This document shows positions 9,644-17,738 of a DNA stretch of 53,368 nucleotides, piece after piece; position 1 is the stretch's first letter; each line of letters opens with the position of its first letter. The position numbers and the translations under genes were made by a program. Location of the stretch: positions 1-53,368 of the forward strand of contig NSIH01000007.1 of assembly GCA_002737315.1 (NCBI GenBank). The letters run 5' to 3'. The notes below the pieces were generated by a model. The model worked only from the letters and a program-made list of their open reading frames with translations, was not told the DNA's origin and ran no database searches. This DNA comes from Flavobacteriales bacterium (GTDB lineage Bacteria > Bacteroidota > Bacteroidia > Flavobacteriales > Schleiferiaceae).

Positions 9644-10617
9644 CCCATTAAAACGCTTTCGAGCGTGCGAAGTTTTTGCTCGGTTTCTACCCACTCTCCT
9701 TCGGGATCAGACTTGGCGGTAATTCCCCCGCCGGCATATCCGAGAAGTCCGTCGGAGCCCCATTCTACGCAGCGCAAGGTGACATAAAAAACCGATCGTT
9801 CTGCCCCTGACCAGCCAAAATAGCCCGAATAATTACGACGGTTGTAGCCCTCATGAAGGCGAATGAAGGCCTGCGACTGCGCCCGCGGAAGGCCGCCCAC
9901 CGCAGGAGTCGGATGCAGGGCTAAAGCTACTTCCCAAGCACTAATGGTCGAATGGAGCCCGGTAATGTGGCTGCACAAATGCTCTACAGGGCCCGCCTGC
10001 AGTAACGTAGGACCGTCGATTTCAAGGGACTGAAGCCCAAGCGCTTGAAGCATTTGAACGATGTCTTTAGTGACCACGTGCTGTTCCTCGCGCTCCTTGA
10101 GGCCCCAAACGCCTTTACTGCCAAGCAGACGGGTACCAGCCAGAGACATGGTTCGCACAACCTGGCCCTGAACCTCGGTCAGGCACTCTGGGGTTGCTCC
10201 CATCCAAATGCTTGCTCCCGGGGCACGGAGCAAAAAAACAGTGGCCCTAGGGTAGGCCTCCGAGAGCCGCTCAAAGGCCTCGAGGGGCTGCACTGAACTG
10301 CTCGGGTAGGCCCTAGTGCGAGACAAAACGACCTTCTCCACCACACCGTCAAGGCAGGCCTGACGCGCCTGCTCGATAAGATGCCGGTAGTCTTCTTCGC
10401 TGTGGGAGTCCTCAGGAGCAATCGCAGGCAGCGGACTGCGCTCTATAGCCCCCGCGATCCAACGACGACCCTCTGGGCCTTCGCCCCGAGGAATTGCCTC
10501 AAACCGTTGCAGAAGTCCACTAAACTGGGCGATGCCAAAGTTGCCACTGTCCGAGGGTCGAAGTTCCCAAGCCTTCGGCACCGAGCCTGACTCGCGAATC
10601 CACGCAAGCCCGCTCAC
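9640..10617 (-). CDS. menF: Isochorismate synthase
   Basis: Chorismate-binding family protein, 325 residues, converting chorismate to isochorismate as the committed step of menaquinone synthesis. Visible are VEKVVLSRTRAY with the catalytic Lys, WMGATPECLTEV, MSLAGTRL, EEQHVVTKDIV, EHLCSHITG, LHPTPAVGGLP and YSGYFGW; the late GGGITAKSDPEGEW is the usual Mg/chorismate site. It starts with GTG 10617, overlapping the stop of the preceding thioesterase gene as GTGA. A siderophore role is unlikely given its place in the men operon. Confidence 0.93.
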   Translation of the reverse strand: MSGLAWIRESGSVPKAWELRPSDSGNFGIAQFSGLLQRFEAIPRGEGPEGRRWIAGAIERSPLPAIAPEDSHSEEDYRHLIEQARQACLDGVVEKVVLSRTRAYPSSSVQPLEAFERLSEAYPRATVFLLRAPGASIWMGATPECLTEVQGQVVRTMSLAGTRLLGSKGVWGLKEREEQHVVTKDIVQMLQALGLQSLEIDGPTLLQAGPVEHLCSHITGLHSTISAWEVALALHPTPAVGGLPRAQSQAFIRLHEGYNRRNYSGYFGWSGAERSVFYVTLRCVEWGSDGLLGYAGGGITAKSDPEGEWVETEQKLRTLESVLMG

Positions 10618-11048
10618 TCGTGCTGCTTGTGCACCCGCGGCACAATCGCGTTGGTCATTTTTACAAACGAAACAAGCTTGCCCGCATCGTCCACAACCCG
10701 AATTTCAAGCACGTGCGTACTGCGTCCGCGATGCAAAAAAGTGGCTGTTCCGTGCACAAACCCGCCTCGTGCACTGCGCACGTGGTTGGCCGCTATCTCG
10801 AGTCCAACGGCTACAAAATTCTGCGGGTCGTCCAAAAAAATCTGCGATGCTGCACTGCCAGCAGTTTCGGCAAGGGCCACTGTGGCTCCGCCGTGCAGCA
10901 GTCCGAGGGGCTGCATGTGCCCGGGAGTTACTGGCATGCGGACGGTAAGTGAGGACTCGGTCATGGCAATGTATTCGATCCCGAGGGTCTGCATCAAAGT
11001 GCCCTCGCGGCGGCGGTTCAGTTCGGCCAAAATTTCAGTGTGCGTCAT
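10614..11048 (-). CDS. Hotdog-fold thioesterase, probable DHNA-CoA hydrolase (MenI-like)
   Basis: 144-residue PaaI/YdiI-type hotdog protein with LGLLHGGATVALAETAGS (the HGG loop and catalytic acid helix), VGLEIAANHVRSARGG and GTATFLHRGRSTHVLEI. Being first in the men operon, 4 bp overlapped with menF, it most likely hydrolyses 1,4-dihydroxy-2-naphthoyl-CoA, the step between MenB and MenA. The family also contains phenylacetate-pathway thioesterases, but nothing of that pathway is near. A TATCTTTA box ends 6 nt before the ATG. Confidence 0.82.
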   Translation of the reverse strand: MTHTEILAELNRRREGTLMQTLGIEYIAMTESSLTVRMPVTPGHMQPLGLLHGGATVALAETAGSAASQIFLDDPQNFVAVGLEIAANHVRSARGGFVHGTATFLHRGRSTHVLEIRVVDDAGKLVSFVKMTNAIVPRVHKQHE

Positions 11049-11054
11049 GGCCCG

Positions 11055-11062
11055 TAAAGATA
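11055..11062 (-). promoter_or_regulatory. -7 box (TATCTTTA) of the menaquinone operon
   Basis: Matches TAnnTTTG except for the last base; 6 nt before ATG 11048. It is the only such element seen before the seven men genes. Confidence 0.55.
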
Positions 11063-11073
11063 GGCACCGACTA

Positions 11074-11081
11074 TACCTTTG
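11074..11081 (+). promoter_or_regulatory. -7 box (TACCTTTG) of thrS-infC-rpmI-rplT
   Basis: Full match to TAnnTTTG, 27 nt before ATG 11109; predicts a leader of about 20 nt, longer than for most genes here. Back to back with the men operon promoter. Confidence 0.6.
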
Positions 11082-11108
11082 CCTCTTAACTTCAGTCGTA
11101 GCGAAGCA

Positions 11109-13043
11109 ATGCTTACCATAACCCTACCCGACGGCTCTGTCCGCTCCTATCCCGACGGTTCAACCGCCCTTCAGGTTGCCGAATCCATAAGCCGCGGGCT
11201 CGCGCAAAACGCCCTCACTGCCAAGTGGAACGGGCAAAGCGTAGAACTCCATGAGGCCCTAAGCGGCAGCGGATCGCTCGTCTTCTTCACCTGGGACCAG
11301 CCCGAAGGCAAAACAGCATTTTGGCACTCCTCAGCCCACGTGCTGGCGCAGAGCCTTCTGCACTTTTACCCCGACGCACTACTCACCATTGGTCCCGCTA
11401 TTGAAAACGGATTTTACTACGACGTGGACTTTCGCGGAGCGGCGTTTGGCGAAGGGGATTTTGAGAAGCTTGATAAGCAAATGCTCGAATTCGCTCGCCA
11501 AAAATCCGAGTTCCGCAAGCGGTCGGTGACCAAGGCTGATGCCTTGACTGCCTATACCCAAAATCCGTTTAAAACCGAGCTCATAGAGAACCTCGAAGAC
11601 GGCAGCATCACCTTCTGCGACCACGCGGACTTCACCGACCTATGCCGTGGAGGGCATATTCCCAACACAGGCCTGATCAAGGCCATAAAGATCATGAAGG
11701 TGGCTGGCGCCTACTGGCGTGCCAACGACAAGAATCCCCAGCTCACTCGAGTCTATGGGGTTTCCTTCCCAAAGGCCAGCATGCTCGAGGAGCACCTCGC
11801 CCTGCTCGAAGAGGCCAAAAAACGCGACCACCGCAAACTAGGGCGCGAGCTAGAGCTTTTCACTTTTAGCCAAAAAGTCGGCCAAGGACTGCCCCTGTGG
11901 TTGCCCAAAGGTGCCGCACTGCGCGAGCGACTGGAGAACTTTTTGAAGGCTGCTCAAAAAAAGGCGGGCTACCTGCCCGTAATCACGCCCCACATTGGGA
12001 GCAAGGAGCTTTATGTGCTTTCGGGCCACTATGAGAAGTACGGCAAAGATTCCTTTCAGCCCATTCACACCCCCGAAGAAGGCGAGGAGTACCTACTCAA
12101 GCCCATGAATTGCCCGCACCACTGCGAAATTTATAAGTCTCAGCCTCGCTCCTACCGCGACCTACCGCTTCGCTTTGCAGAGTTTGGAACGGTGTACCGC
12201 TACGAGCAAAGTGGCGAGCTTCACGGCCTGACCAGGGTGCGCGGATTCACCCAAGACGACGCCCACCTGTTTTGCACCCCAGACCAGCTCCTTGACGAGT
12301 TTTTAAAGGTCATTGACTTGGTGCTTTATATCTTTAAAACCCTTGATTTTCCGTCGTTTAAGGCGCAGGTAAGCCTGCGTGACCCCGACAACCCGAGCAA
12401 GTACATCGGCAGCGCCGAAAACTGGGAAAAGGCCGAAAAAGCCATTTTGGAGGCTGCGAAAATCAAGGAGCTTCCGCACGTAATCGAGTACGGCGAAGCC
12501 GCATTTTATGGCCCTAAACTCGACTTTATGGTGCGCGATGCCATCGGCCGTGAATGGCAACTCGGAACCATACAGGTGGACTACAACCTTCCGGAGCGCT
12601 TTGAGCTCGAGTACAAGGGAGCCGACAACGAGATGCACCGCCCGGTTATGATTCACCGAGCGCCCTTTGGATCCATGGAGCGTTTTGTAGCAGTTCTCAT
12701 CGAGCATTGCGGCGGAAACTTCCCCCTATGGCTGACCCCAGAGCAGGCGGTGGTTCTCCCCGTATCGGAACGTTTCAACGAGTATGCGCAACAGGTTGTG
12801 AGTCTGCTCGAAATGTCCGATATTCGCGCCCTCGTTGACGACCGGAATGAAAAGGTTGGTCGCAAAATCCGCGATGCGGAAATGCGTAAGGTCCCCTTCA
12901 TGCTAGTGGTCGGCGAGAAAGAGCAGGAATCTCAAACTGTGTCGGTTCGCCGCCATGGAGAAGGAGACCTCGGAGCAGAGTCGCCCGCAGAATTTGCGGA
13001 GCGCGTTCGTGCCGAGGTTGCCCAACGGCTAAGCGCTCTTTGA
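11109..13043 (+). CDS. thrS: Threonyl-tRNA synthetase
   Basis: Class II aminoacyl-tRNA synthetase, 644 residues from ATG 11109 (MLTITLPDG); an open frame ten codons further upstream looks non-coding. Order: TGS domain (1-60), the editing domain with [11 protein letters not shown] and [10 protein letters not shown], the catalytic core with [29 protein letters not shown] (zinc Cys and motif 2 region), [15 protein letters not shown], and the anticodon domain with [11 protein letters not shown] to the C-terminus. First gene of the thrS-infC-rpmI-rplT operon found in many bacteria. Confidence 0.96.
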   Translation: MLTITLPDGSVRSYPDGSTALQVAESISRGLAQNALTAKWNGQSVELHEALSGSGSLVFFTWDQPEGKTAFWHSSAHVLAQSLLHFYPDALLTIGPAIENGFYYDVDFRGAAFGEGDFEKLDKQMLEFARQKSEFRKRSVTKADALTAYTQNPFKTELIENLEDGSITFCDHADFTDLCRGGHIPNTGLIKAIKIMKVAGAYWRANDKNPQLTRVYGVSFPKASMLEEHLALLEEAKKRDHRKLGRELELFTFSQKVGQGLPLWLPKGAALRERLENFLKAAQKKAGYLPVITPHIGSKELYVLSGHYEKYGKDSFQPIHTPEEGEEYLLKPMNCPHHCEIYKSQPRSYRDLPLRFAEFGTVYRYEQSGELHGLTRVRGFTQDDAHLFCTPDQLLDEFLKVIDLVLYIFKTLDFPSFKAQVSLRDPDNPSKYIGSAENWEKAEKAILEAAKIKELPHVIEYGEAAFYGPKLDFMVRDAIGREWQLGTIQVDYNLPERFELEYKGADNEMHRPVMIHRAPFGSMERFVAVLIEHCGGNFPLWLTPEQAVVLPVSERFNEYAQQVVSLLEMSDIRALVDDRNEKVGRKIRDAEMRKVPFMLVVGEKEQESQTVSVRRHGEGDLGAESPAEFAERVRAEVAQRLSAL

Positions 13044-13061
13044 GCCGTTTAATGAATTTAA

Positions 13062-13637
13062 ATACTGAACCTTCTGAGGAACAATAAACCTTCGGGTCCC
13101 CGTCAAGGGCGAGGCTACCGCGAGCCGGAAGCACTCCACAAGATTAACGAACACATTCGTGTTTCGACAGTCCGCCTCTTGAGGGATGAGCAAGAACCCG
13201 TCGTCTTATCAGTGCGAGAAGCCCAGGCCTTGGCCGAAGCAGACGAGCTTGATTTGGTGATGATTGCCGAGAACGCCGATCCCCCTGTCTGCAAAATCAT
13301 AGACTACAAGAAGTTCTTGTACGATCAAAAGAAGAAGCAGAAAGAAATCGCCGCCAGAGCGCAAAAAGTGGTTGTCAAAGAGATCCGTTTCGGACCGCAA
13401 ACTGACGACCATGATTACGAGTTCAAACTCAAGCACGCCCGTAAGTTTCTAGAGGAAGGAGCCAAGTTGAAGAGTTTTGTATTCTTCCGTGGACGCTCCA
13501 TCATCTACAAAGAGCAAGGCGAACTGCTGCTGCTCCGATTGGCACAAGACGTGGCCGATTTGGGCAAAGTAGAAGCCCTACCCCACCTCGAAGGGAAGCG
13601 AATGTTCATTCTAATCGCTCCAACCAAAAAGAAATAG
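13062..13637 (+). CDS. infC: Translation initiation factor IF-3, non-canonical start codon
   Basis: The clear IF-3 sequence includes the N-terminal domain [10 protein letters not shown] (from about 13137), [36 protein letters not shown] and the end [16 protein letters not shown]. In this frame there is no ATG, GTG or TTG between the stop at 13059-13061 and a TTG at 13179, and starting at that TTG would delete the conserved N-terminus. The start must therefore be a rare codon: ATA 13062 (annotated), CTG 13065 or CTG 13074. Non-canonical starts on infC are known from E. coli (AUU), where they let IF-3 repress its own translation. Length 187-191 residues. Confidence 0.88.
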   Translation: MLNLLRNNKPSGPRQGRGYREPEALHKINEHIRVSTVRLLRDEQEPVVLSVREAQALAEADELDLVMIAENADPPVCKIIDYKKFLYDQKKKQKEIAARAQKVVVKEIRFGPQTDDHDYEFKLKHARKFLEEGAKLKSFVFFRGRSIIYKEQGELLLLRLAQDVADLGKVEALPHLEGKRMFILIAPTKKK

Positions 13638-13661
13638 TAGCCTAAATAAAAGATCTGTACC

Positions 13662-13856
13662 ATGCCTAAGATGAAGACCAAATCCAGCGCCAAGAAGCGA
13701 TTCAAGCTTACGGGCACTGGTCAAATCAAGCGCAAACACGCTTTCAAGAGCCACATTCTTACCAAAAAGGCTACTGACCGCAAGCGCCGCCTTACCCATT
13801 CAACGTTGGTGCACACCTCCGACATGAATTCGGTAAAGGAGATGCTTGTGATGTAG
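13662..13856 (+). CDS. rpmI: 50S ribosomal protein L35
   Basis: A 64-residue, very basic protein with the L35 signature [20 protein letters not shown] and [13 protein letters not shown]. It binds 23S rRNA in the large subunit. It lies 24 bp after infC and is presumably co-transcribed with it. A T-rich stretch directly follows the stop but has no preceding hairpin. Confidence 0.96.
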   Translation: MPKMKTKSSAKKRFKLTGTGQIKRKHAFKSHILTKKATDRKRRLTHSTLVHTSDMNSVKEMLVM

Positions 13857-13961
13857 TTTTTTGTTTTGTTATCTGGTTTAATTAACCCTGCGTAAGCGCC
13901 CCTAAGAGTCTGCAAAGTCTTATAAACTGAAGCAGTCCGCGCTACCAAAAATCTAGTAAAT
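13857..13961 (+). other. Leader region between rpmI and rplT
   Basis: 105 bases without an open reading frame or a TAnnTTTG box. The sequence begins T-rich, then holds short self-complementary pieces (GCG/CGC about 13892-13901 and CTGC/GCAG about 13912-13938). In other phyla L20 controls this operon by binding a leader that mimics 23S rRNA; whether this spacer does so cannot be decided by eye. Confidence 0.3.
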
Positions 13962-14306
13962 ATGCCTCGTTCAGTAAATAATGTAGCTTCTCGTGCACGC
14001 CGCAAGCGCGTGCTAAAAATGGCCAAAGGCTACTTTGGCCGCCGTAAAAACGTTTGGACGGTCGCCAAAAACGCCGTTGAAAAAGCCCTGGGTTACGCCT
14101 ACCGTGACCGCCGTGCTAAGAAGCGCAACTTTCGCGCCCTTTGGATTACCCGTATCAACGCTGGTGCGCGCATTCAAGGAATGTCCTACAGCCAGCTGAT
14201 GGGCAAGCTTCACGTCAACAACATTGAACTCAACCGCAAGGTTTTGGCCGACCTGGCCATGAACCACCCGGAGGCGTTCAAATCGGTTGTTGACCGAGTA
14301 AAGTAG
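13962..14306 (+). CDS. rplT: 50S ribosomal protein L20
   Basis: 114-residue L20: the basic N-terminal extension [19 protein letters not shown], then [25 protein letters not shown] and the globular part [13 protein letters not shown] with [14 protein letters not shown]. It binds 23S rRNA early in large-subunit assembly and in several bacteria is the translational repressor of this operon. Last gene of the operon; an intrinsic terminator follows. Confidence 0.96.
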   Translation: MPRSVNNVASRARRKRVLKMAKGYFGRRKNVWTVAKNAVEKALGYAYRDRRAKKRNFRALWITRINAGARIQGMSYSQLMGKLHVNNIELNRKVLADLAMNHPEAFKSVVDRVK

Positions 14307-14323
14307 ATCCTAAAAGACTTTTT

Positions 14324-14364
14324 AGAAGACCTTGGGCCGCGCAGGTGGCTCCTTGGTCTTCTTT
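14324..14364 (+). terminator. Intrinsic terminator after rplT
   Basis: AGAAGACC (14324-14331) pairs with GGTCTTCT (14355-14362) around a G/C-rich, partly paired loop and is followed by a short T run. Confidence 0.6.
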
Positions 14365-14387
14365 GTATTGACGTCCACTCAAGGGGT

Positions 14388-15323
14388 TTAGCGCCTCAGA
14401 ATCCATAGCTGCCCTGATGCCGACTCCAGCCGCACCATGTTGGCCGACCCTTCGGACCAATGCTCTACTTCGCGGCAGGGACCGCAATGGAATTCAAGTT
14501 CGGTTAGGCTGAGGTGTTCCGGCCTAAGGAACCACCTTCGCCCCTGTCTAAAGGCATTCTTGTGGGCGCGAAGGCCGTCGGGAACCCTAGACAGCACGAC
14601 GTCATTGAGTGGGCCCCAGGCGTAGGCCATGGGTTTCGTTTTGGGTGCAGCATAGATTTGGTCTGGCGGACCCGATTCCACGATTTGTCCCTGCTGCATC
14701 ACGTCGATTCGGTCGGCCCATCGCATTGCATCTCGGGCGTCATGCGCCACCAATACTACGGTGGCCTTTGTTTTGCGCTGCCAAGCCTTGAGCAACTGAA
14801 TCAGGCGCTCCTTGAGGAATCCGTCTAAATGGCTGAATGGTTCGTCAAGCAAGAGCACCTTAGGACGGCCTAACAGCGCTCGGCCAATAGACAGACGCTG
14901 CTGCTCTCCGCCCGAAAGGCTGTTGGCAGGGCGTGAAGGATCCATACCTAAATGAAGGGTCCGCATGATGCGGCGAACGATGCGATCTTCTTGGTCCTCA
15001 AGCCGCCCATGCACCAAATCAAGAAGGTTGTCGCGCAGGCTTCGGTAGGGAGAAAGGCCAAAGTCCTGCTTAACCCAAACCACCCCGGGATGCCCAGCAA
15101 TCAGGCGGTCGCGGTTTGGTCGCGCAGACCCGACCCAAGATTCCCCAGTGTCCGCAAAAACTTGACCTGCAATAATCGAGAGAAGCGTGGACTTGCCCGA
15201 ACCCGAAGGGCCGTAGAGGGCCACAACCTGACCGGCTTCCACCGACCAAAATGGTATATCAAGCAAAAATGAGCCCCGAGCCAGGCACAAACCTTGAGCG
15301 CGCAGCGCAGTGGATCGGGCCAC
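14388..15323 (-). CDS. ABC transporter ATP-binding protein (orphan, TOBE-like C-terminus)
   Basis: 311 residues. Walker A GPSGSGKSTLL near residue 39, signature LSGGEQQRLSIGRAL, Walker B VLLLDEPFSHLD, and His-loop VLVAHDARDAM are intact. After the nucleotide-binding domain about 85 residues (FLRPEHLSLTEL and onward) resemble the TOBE region of PotA/ModC-type import ATPases. No permease or binding protein is nearby, so the substrate is unknown. It starts with GTG two bases after the lpd stop and is presumably co-transcribed with lpd. Confidence 0.78.
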   Translation of the reverse strand: MARSTALRAQGLCLARGSFLLDIPFWSVEAGQVVALYGPSGSGKSTLLSIIAGQVFADTGESWVGSARPNRDRLIAGHPGVVWVKQDFGLSPYRSLRDNLLDLVHGRLEDQEDRIVRRIMRTLHLGMDPSRPANSLSGGEQQRLSIGRALLGRPKVLLLDEPFSHLDGFLKERLIQLLKAWQRKTKATVVLVAHDARDAMRWADRIDVMQQGQIVESGPPDQIYAAPKTKPMAYAWGPLNDVVLSRVPDGLRAHKNAFRQGRRWFLRPEHLSLTELEFHCGPCREVEHWSEGSANMVRLESASGQLWILRR

Positions 15324-15325
15324 GT

Positions 15326-16711
15326 TTAGAGGTGGATCACCTCGCCGTAGGCCGCAGCCGTAGCCTCCATGACCGCCTCAGACATGGTCGGGTGCGGATG
15401 CACCGCTTTGAGAAGCTCCATTCCTGTGGTTTCCAGCTTGCGGGCCGTGACCACCTCGGCAATCATCTCGGTAACATTGGCGCCAATCATGTGGGCCCCA
15501 AGCAGTTCACCGTATTTCGCATCGTAGACCATCTTGACAAAACCCTCCTTGGTTCCGGAGGCCGAAGCCTTGCCAGAGGCGCTAAAGGGAAACTTGCCAA
15601 CCTTTACCTCAAAACCGGCTTCTATGGCCGCTTTTTCGGTGTAGCCTACGCTGGCAATCTCCGGAGAGCAGTAGGTACATCCGGGAATATTATTGTAGTC
15701 GATCGCCTGAGGGTGGTGGCCCGCAATCGACTCCACACAAATAATGCCCTCAGCAGAGGCCACGTGCGCCAGAGCTTGCCCCTTGACAACGTCTCCGATG
15801 GCGTAGTAGCCTGGAATGCTCGTGCGGTAAAACTCGTCTACCGCAATGCGTCCATTGTCGAGGGAAATGCCGACGCTCTCTAGGCCGATGTTTTCGACAT
15901 TCGGACTCACCCCGACGGCACTCAAAACCACGTCGCACTCCAAAACATGCTCGCCCTTGGCATCAGCGTAGGTGACCTTGCAGCCCTTGCCCTTGGTGTC
16001 GACCGACTTTACCTCAGCACTCGTCAGAATATCGATGCCCTTCTTCTTGAAGACCTGCTCTAGGGCCTTGCTCACCTCTTCGTCTTCATTGGGCACAATT
16101 CGAGGCAAATACTCCACAATGGTGACCTTGGTCCCCATGGCATTATAGACATAAGCGAACTCCACACCAATGGCTCCCGAGCCGGCAATTACCATACTCT
16201 TGGGCTGCTCAGCAAGAACCATAGCCTCGCGGTAGCCCATAATCTTCTTGCCATCCTGGGGAAGGTTGGGCAGCACGCGGCTGCGTCCGCCCGTGGCAAT
16301 GATGATGTGTTTGGCGCTGATGACTTGAGTTCCAGAATCGCCCTTGACCTCGACCTTGCGGCCAGGCATCAGAGTTCCTTGCCCCATGTGCACGTCAATC
16401 TTGTTCTTCTTCATTAAAAACTGAATGCCCTTAGACATTCCGCCTGCGATATCGCGGCTGCGGGCAACCACTTTACCAAAATCGTGCTTGGCATCCTTCA
16501 CGGTGATTCCGTATTCCTCGGCATGCTGTATGTACTCAAATACCTGCGCACTCTTGATCAAGGCCTTCGTGGGAATGCATCCCCAATTCAAGCAAACTCC
16601 TCCGAGGCTTTCTTTTTCAACAACTGCCGTTTTTAAGCCTAGTTGGCTGGCGCGAATCGCGGCTACATAGCCGCCCGGGCCGGAGCCCAATACCAAAACA
16701 TCGTATTCCAT
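15326..16711 (-). CDS. lpdA: Dihydrolipoyl dehydrogenase (E3)
   Basis: 461-residue flavoprotein of 2-oxoacid dehydrogenase and glycine cleavage complexes; it reoxidises the lipoyl group with NAD. FAD-binding GSGPGGYVAAIRASQLG at the N-terminus, redox disulfide GGVCLNWGCIPTKAL, NAD-binding VIAGSGAIGVEFAYVY, second FAD site YYAIGDVVKG and the C-terminal HPHPTMSEAVMEA with the active His-Glu pair. The ATG lies 2 nt after the ridA stop; a TACCTTTG box overlaps the last ridA codons. Confidence 0.95.
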   Translation of the reverse strand: MEYDVLVLGSGPGGYVAAIRASQLGLKTAVVEKESLGGVCLNWGCIPTKALIKSAQVFEYIQHAEEYGITVKDAKHDFGKVVARSRDIAGGMSKGIQFLMKKNKIDVHMGQGTLMPGRKVEVKGDSGTQVISAKHIIIATGGRSRVLPNLPQDGKKIMGYREAMVLAEQPKSMVIAGSGAIGVEFAYVYNAMGTKVTIVEYLPRIVPNEDEEVSKALEQVFKKKGIDILTSAEVKSVDTKGKGCKVTYADAKGEHVLECDVVLSAVGVSPNVENIGLESVGISLDNGRIAVDEFYRTSIPGYYAIGDVVKGQALAHVASAEGIICVESIAGHHPQAIDYNNIPGCTYCSPEIASVGYTEKAAIEAGFEVKVGKFPFSASGKASASGTKEGFVKMVYDAKYGELLGAHMIGANVTEMIAEVVTARKLETTGMELLKAVHPHPTMSEAVMEATAAAYGEVIHL

Positions 16712-16713
16712 AG

Positions 16714-17094
16714 CTACAAAGGTAGGCAGGCCACTGCAGAAATTTCGAAGCGCGCATTCATGGGAAGGCCTAAAACCGCGACGGTTTCACGCGCCGGCTT
16801 GGCATCGCCCATGAATTCCGCGTAAATAGCGTTAACCACTGCAAAGTCAGCCATATCGCGCAAAAACAAGCTGCATTTTGCCACATGCATGAATCCCAAA
16901 CCCTGGCTTTCAAGCAGGGATTTTAGGTTGGTTAGGGCCATCCTGACCTCTGCCTCTAGGCTGTCGTTTACAAAGGTCCCGTCGGGGCTTAGGGCAATCA
17001 TGCCTGAGACAAAAAGCTGGGAACCGGACCAAACCGCTTGGCTGTAGGGTCCGATTGGCGCAGGGGCATTGGCAGTGTAAACTGGTCGTATCAT
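16714..17094 (-). CDS. ridA: RidA family (YjgF) enamine/imine deaminase
   Basis: 126 residues, the normal RidA length. PIGPYSQAV near the N-terminus, LFVSGMIAL, and KPARETVAV with the carboxylate-binding Arg are present, so it can be active in hydrolysing the reactive 2-aminoacrylate released by PLP enzymes. The C-terminal motif reads NARFEISAVA. It starts at ATG 17094, 4 nt after a TAACTTTA box, and precedes lpd by 2 nt. Confidence 0.9.
   Translation of the reverse strand: MIRPVYTANAPAPIGPYSQAVWSGSQLFVSGMIALSPDGTFVNDSLEAEVRMALTNLKSLLESQGLGFMHVAKCSLFLRDMADFAVVNAIYAEFMGDAKPARETVAVLGLPMNARFEISAVACLPL
16717..16724 (-). promoter_or_regulatory. Possible -7 box (TACCTTTG) of lpdA inside the ridA 3' end
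   Basis: Full TAnnTTTG match lying over the last codons of ridA, 5 nt before the lpdA ATG. It could be a true internal promoter or a coincidence of coding sequence. Confidence 0.4.
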
Positions 17095-17098
17095 ACTC

Positions 17099-17106
17099 TA
17101 AAGTTA
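17099..17106 (-). promoter_or_regulatory. -7 box (TAACTTTA) of ridA
   Basis: One mismatch to TAnnTTTG (last base); 4 nt before ATG 17094. Confidence 0.5.
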
Positions 17107-17122
17107 GGGCCTGGACCCATAC

Positions 17123-17130
17123 TACCTTTG
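17123..17130 (+). promoter_or_regulatory. -7 box (TACCTTTG) of the pabA/trpG-type gene
   Basis: Full match, 5 nt before ATG 17136. The opposing ridA box lies only 16 nt away, so each promoter's upstream element would overlap the other promoter. Confidence 0.6.
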
Positions 17131-17135
17131 GCCCA

Positions 17136-17738
17136 ATGGTCTTAGGCGTACTCGATAACCGCGACTCGTTCACCTTCAACTTGGTGCACCTGCTCGAACC
17201 CTATTTTAGCGAGGTCCGTGTGCTGCGCTGCGACGACCCTGCTGCCATAGAAGGCTTCGAATCCTGCGCTGCCCTAGTACTGTCGCCTGGGCCTGGCCTA
17301 CCCCGCGAATCGGGCGCACTCATGCAGGTCATTGCGCGGCATTGGGGCCGAAGACCCATCTTAGGAGTTTGCTTGGGTATGCAAGCATTGGCTGAATTTC
17401 GAGGCGGCCAACTCCAGCATACCGGCAGTCCGCGTCACGGCATTGCGCGAACCATAACCTGGCTGCACGAAGATGCCCTTAACCAAGGACTTCCGCTACA
17501 AATGAAGGCAGGCTACTACCATTCATGGGCGGTTAAGGCCAGCAGCATTGCTGCGGAATGGACGCTTCTCGCCACCGACCACGAAGGGCTTCCTGCAGCC
17601 ATTCGCCACCGAACGGAAGCCGTTTGGGGCCTTCAGTTTCATCCAGAAAGCGTTTTGACCCCCATGGGCAAGAAGCTACTGGAGTCCTGGGCGCTGCTTG
17701 CTAGTAGTCACCCAAGCCCCGCCTGCGCTGCACCTTAA
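17136..17738 (+). CDS. Anthranilate/aminodeoxychorismate synthase glutamine amidotransferase subunit
   Basis: 200-residue class I glutamine amidotransferase: LDNRDSFTFNLVHLLE at the N-terminus, LVLSPGPGLP, the nucleophile motif GVCLGMQALAEFRGG and the catalytic His-Glu in GLQFHPESVLTP. It supplies ammonia to a chorismate-binding partner (PabB or TrpE), which is not in the window; TrpG and PabA cannot be told apart by sequence. I chose ATG 17136, the start placed directly after a TACCTTTG box; the frame is open further upstream without homology. The 3' end overlaps lptD by 38 bp, tail to tail. Confidence 0.9.
   Translation: MVLGVLDNRDSFTFNLVHLLEPYFSEVRVLRCDDPAAIEGFESCAALVLSPGPGLPRESGALMQVIARHWGRRPILGVCLGMQALAEFRGGQLQHTGSPRHGIARTITWLHEDALNQGLPLQMKAGYYHSWAVKASSIAAEWTLLATDHEGLPAAIRHRTEAVWGLQFHPESVLTPMGKKLLESWALLASSHPSPACAAP

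Noticed and set aside
13857-13872. T-rich stretch after rpmI as an intrinsic terminator
   Set aside because: No hairpin precedes it, and rplT lies downstream in the same operon.
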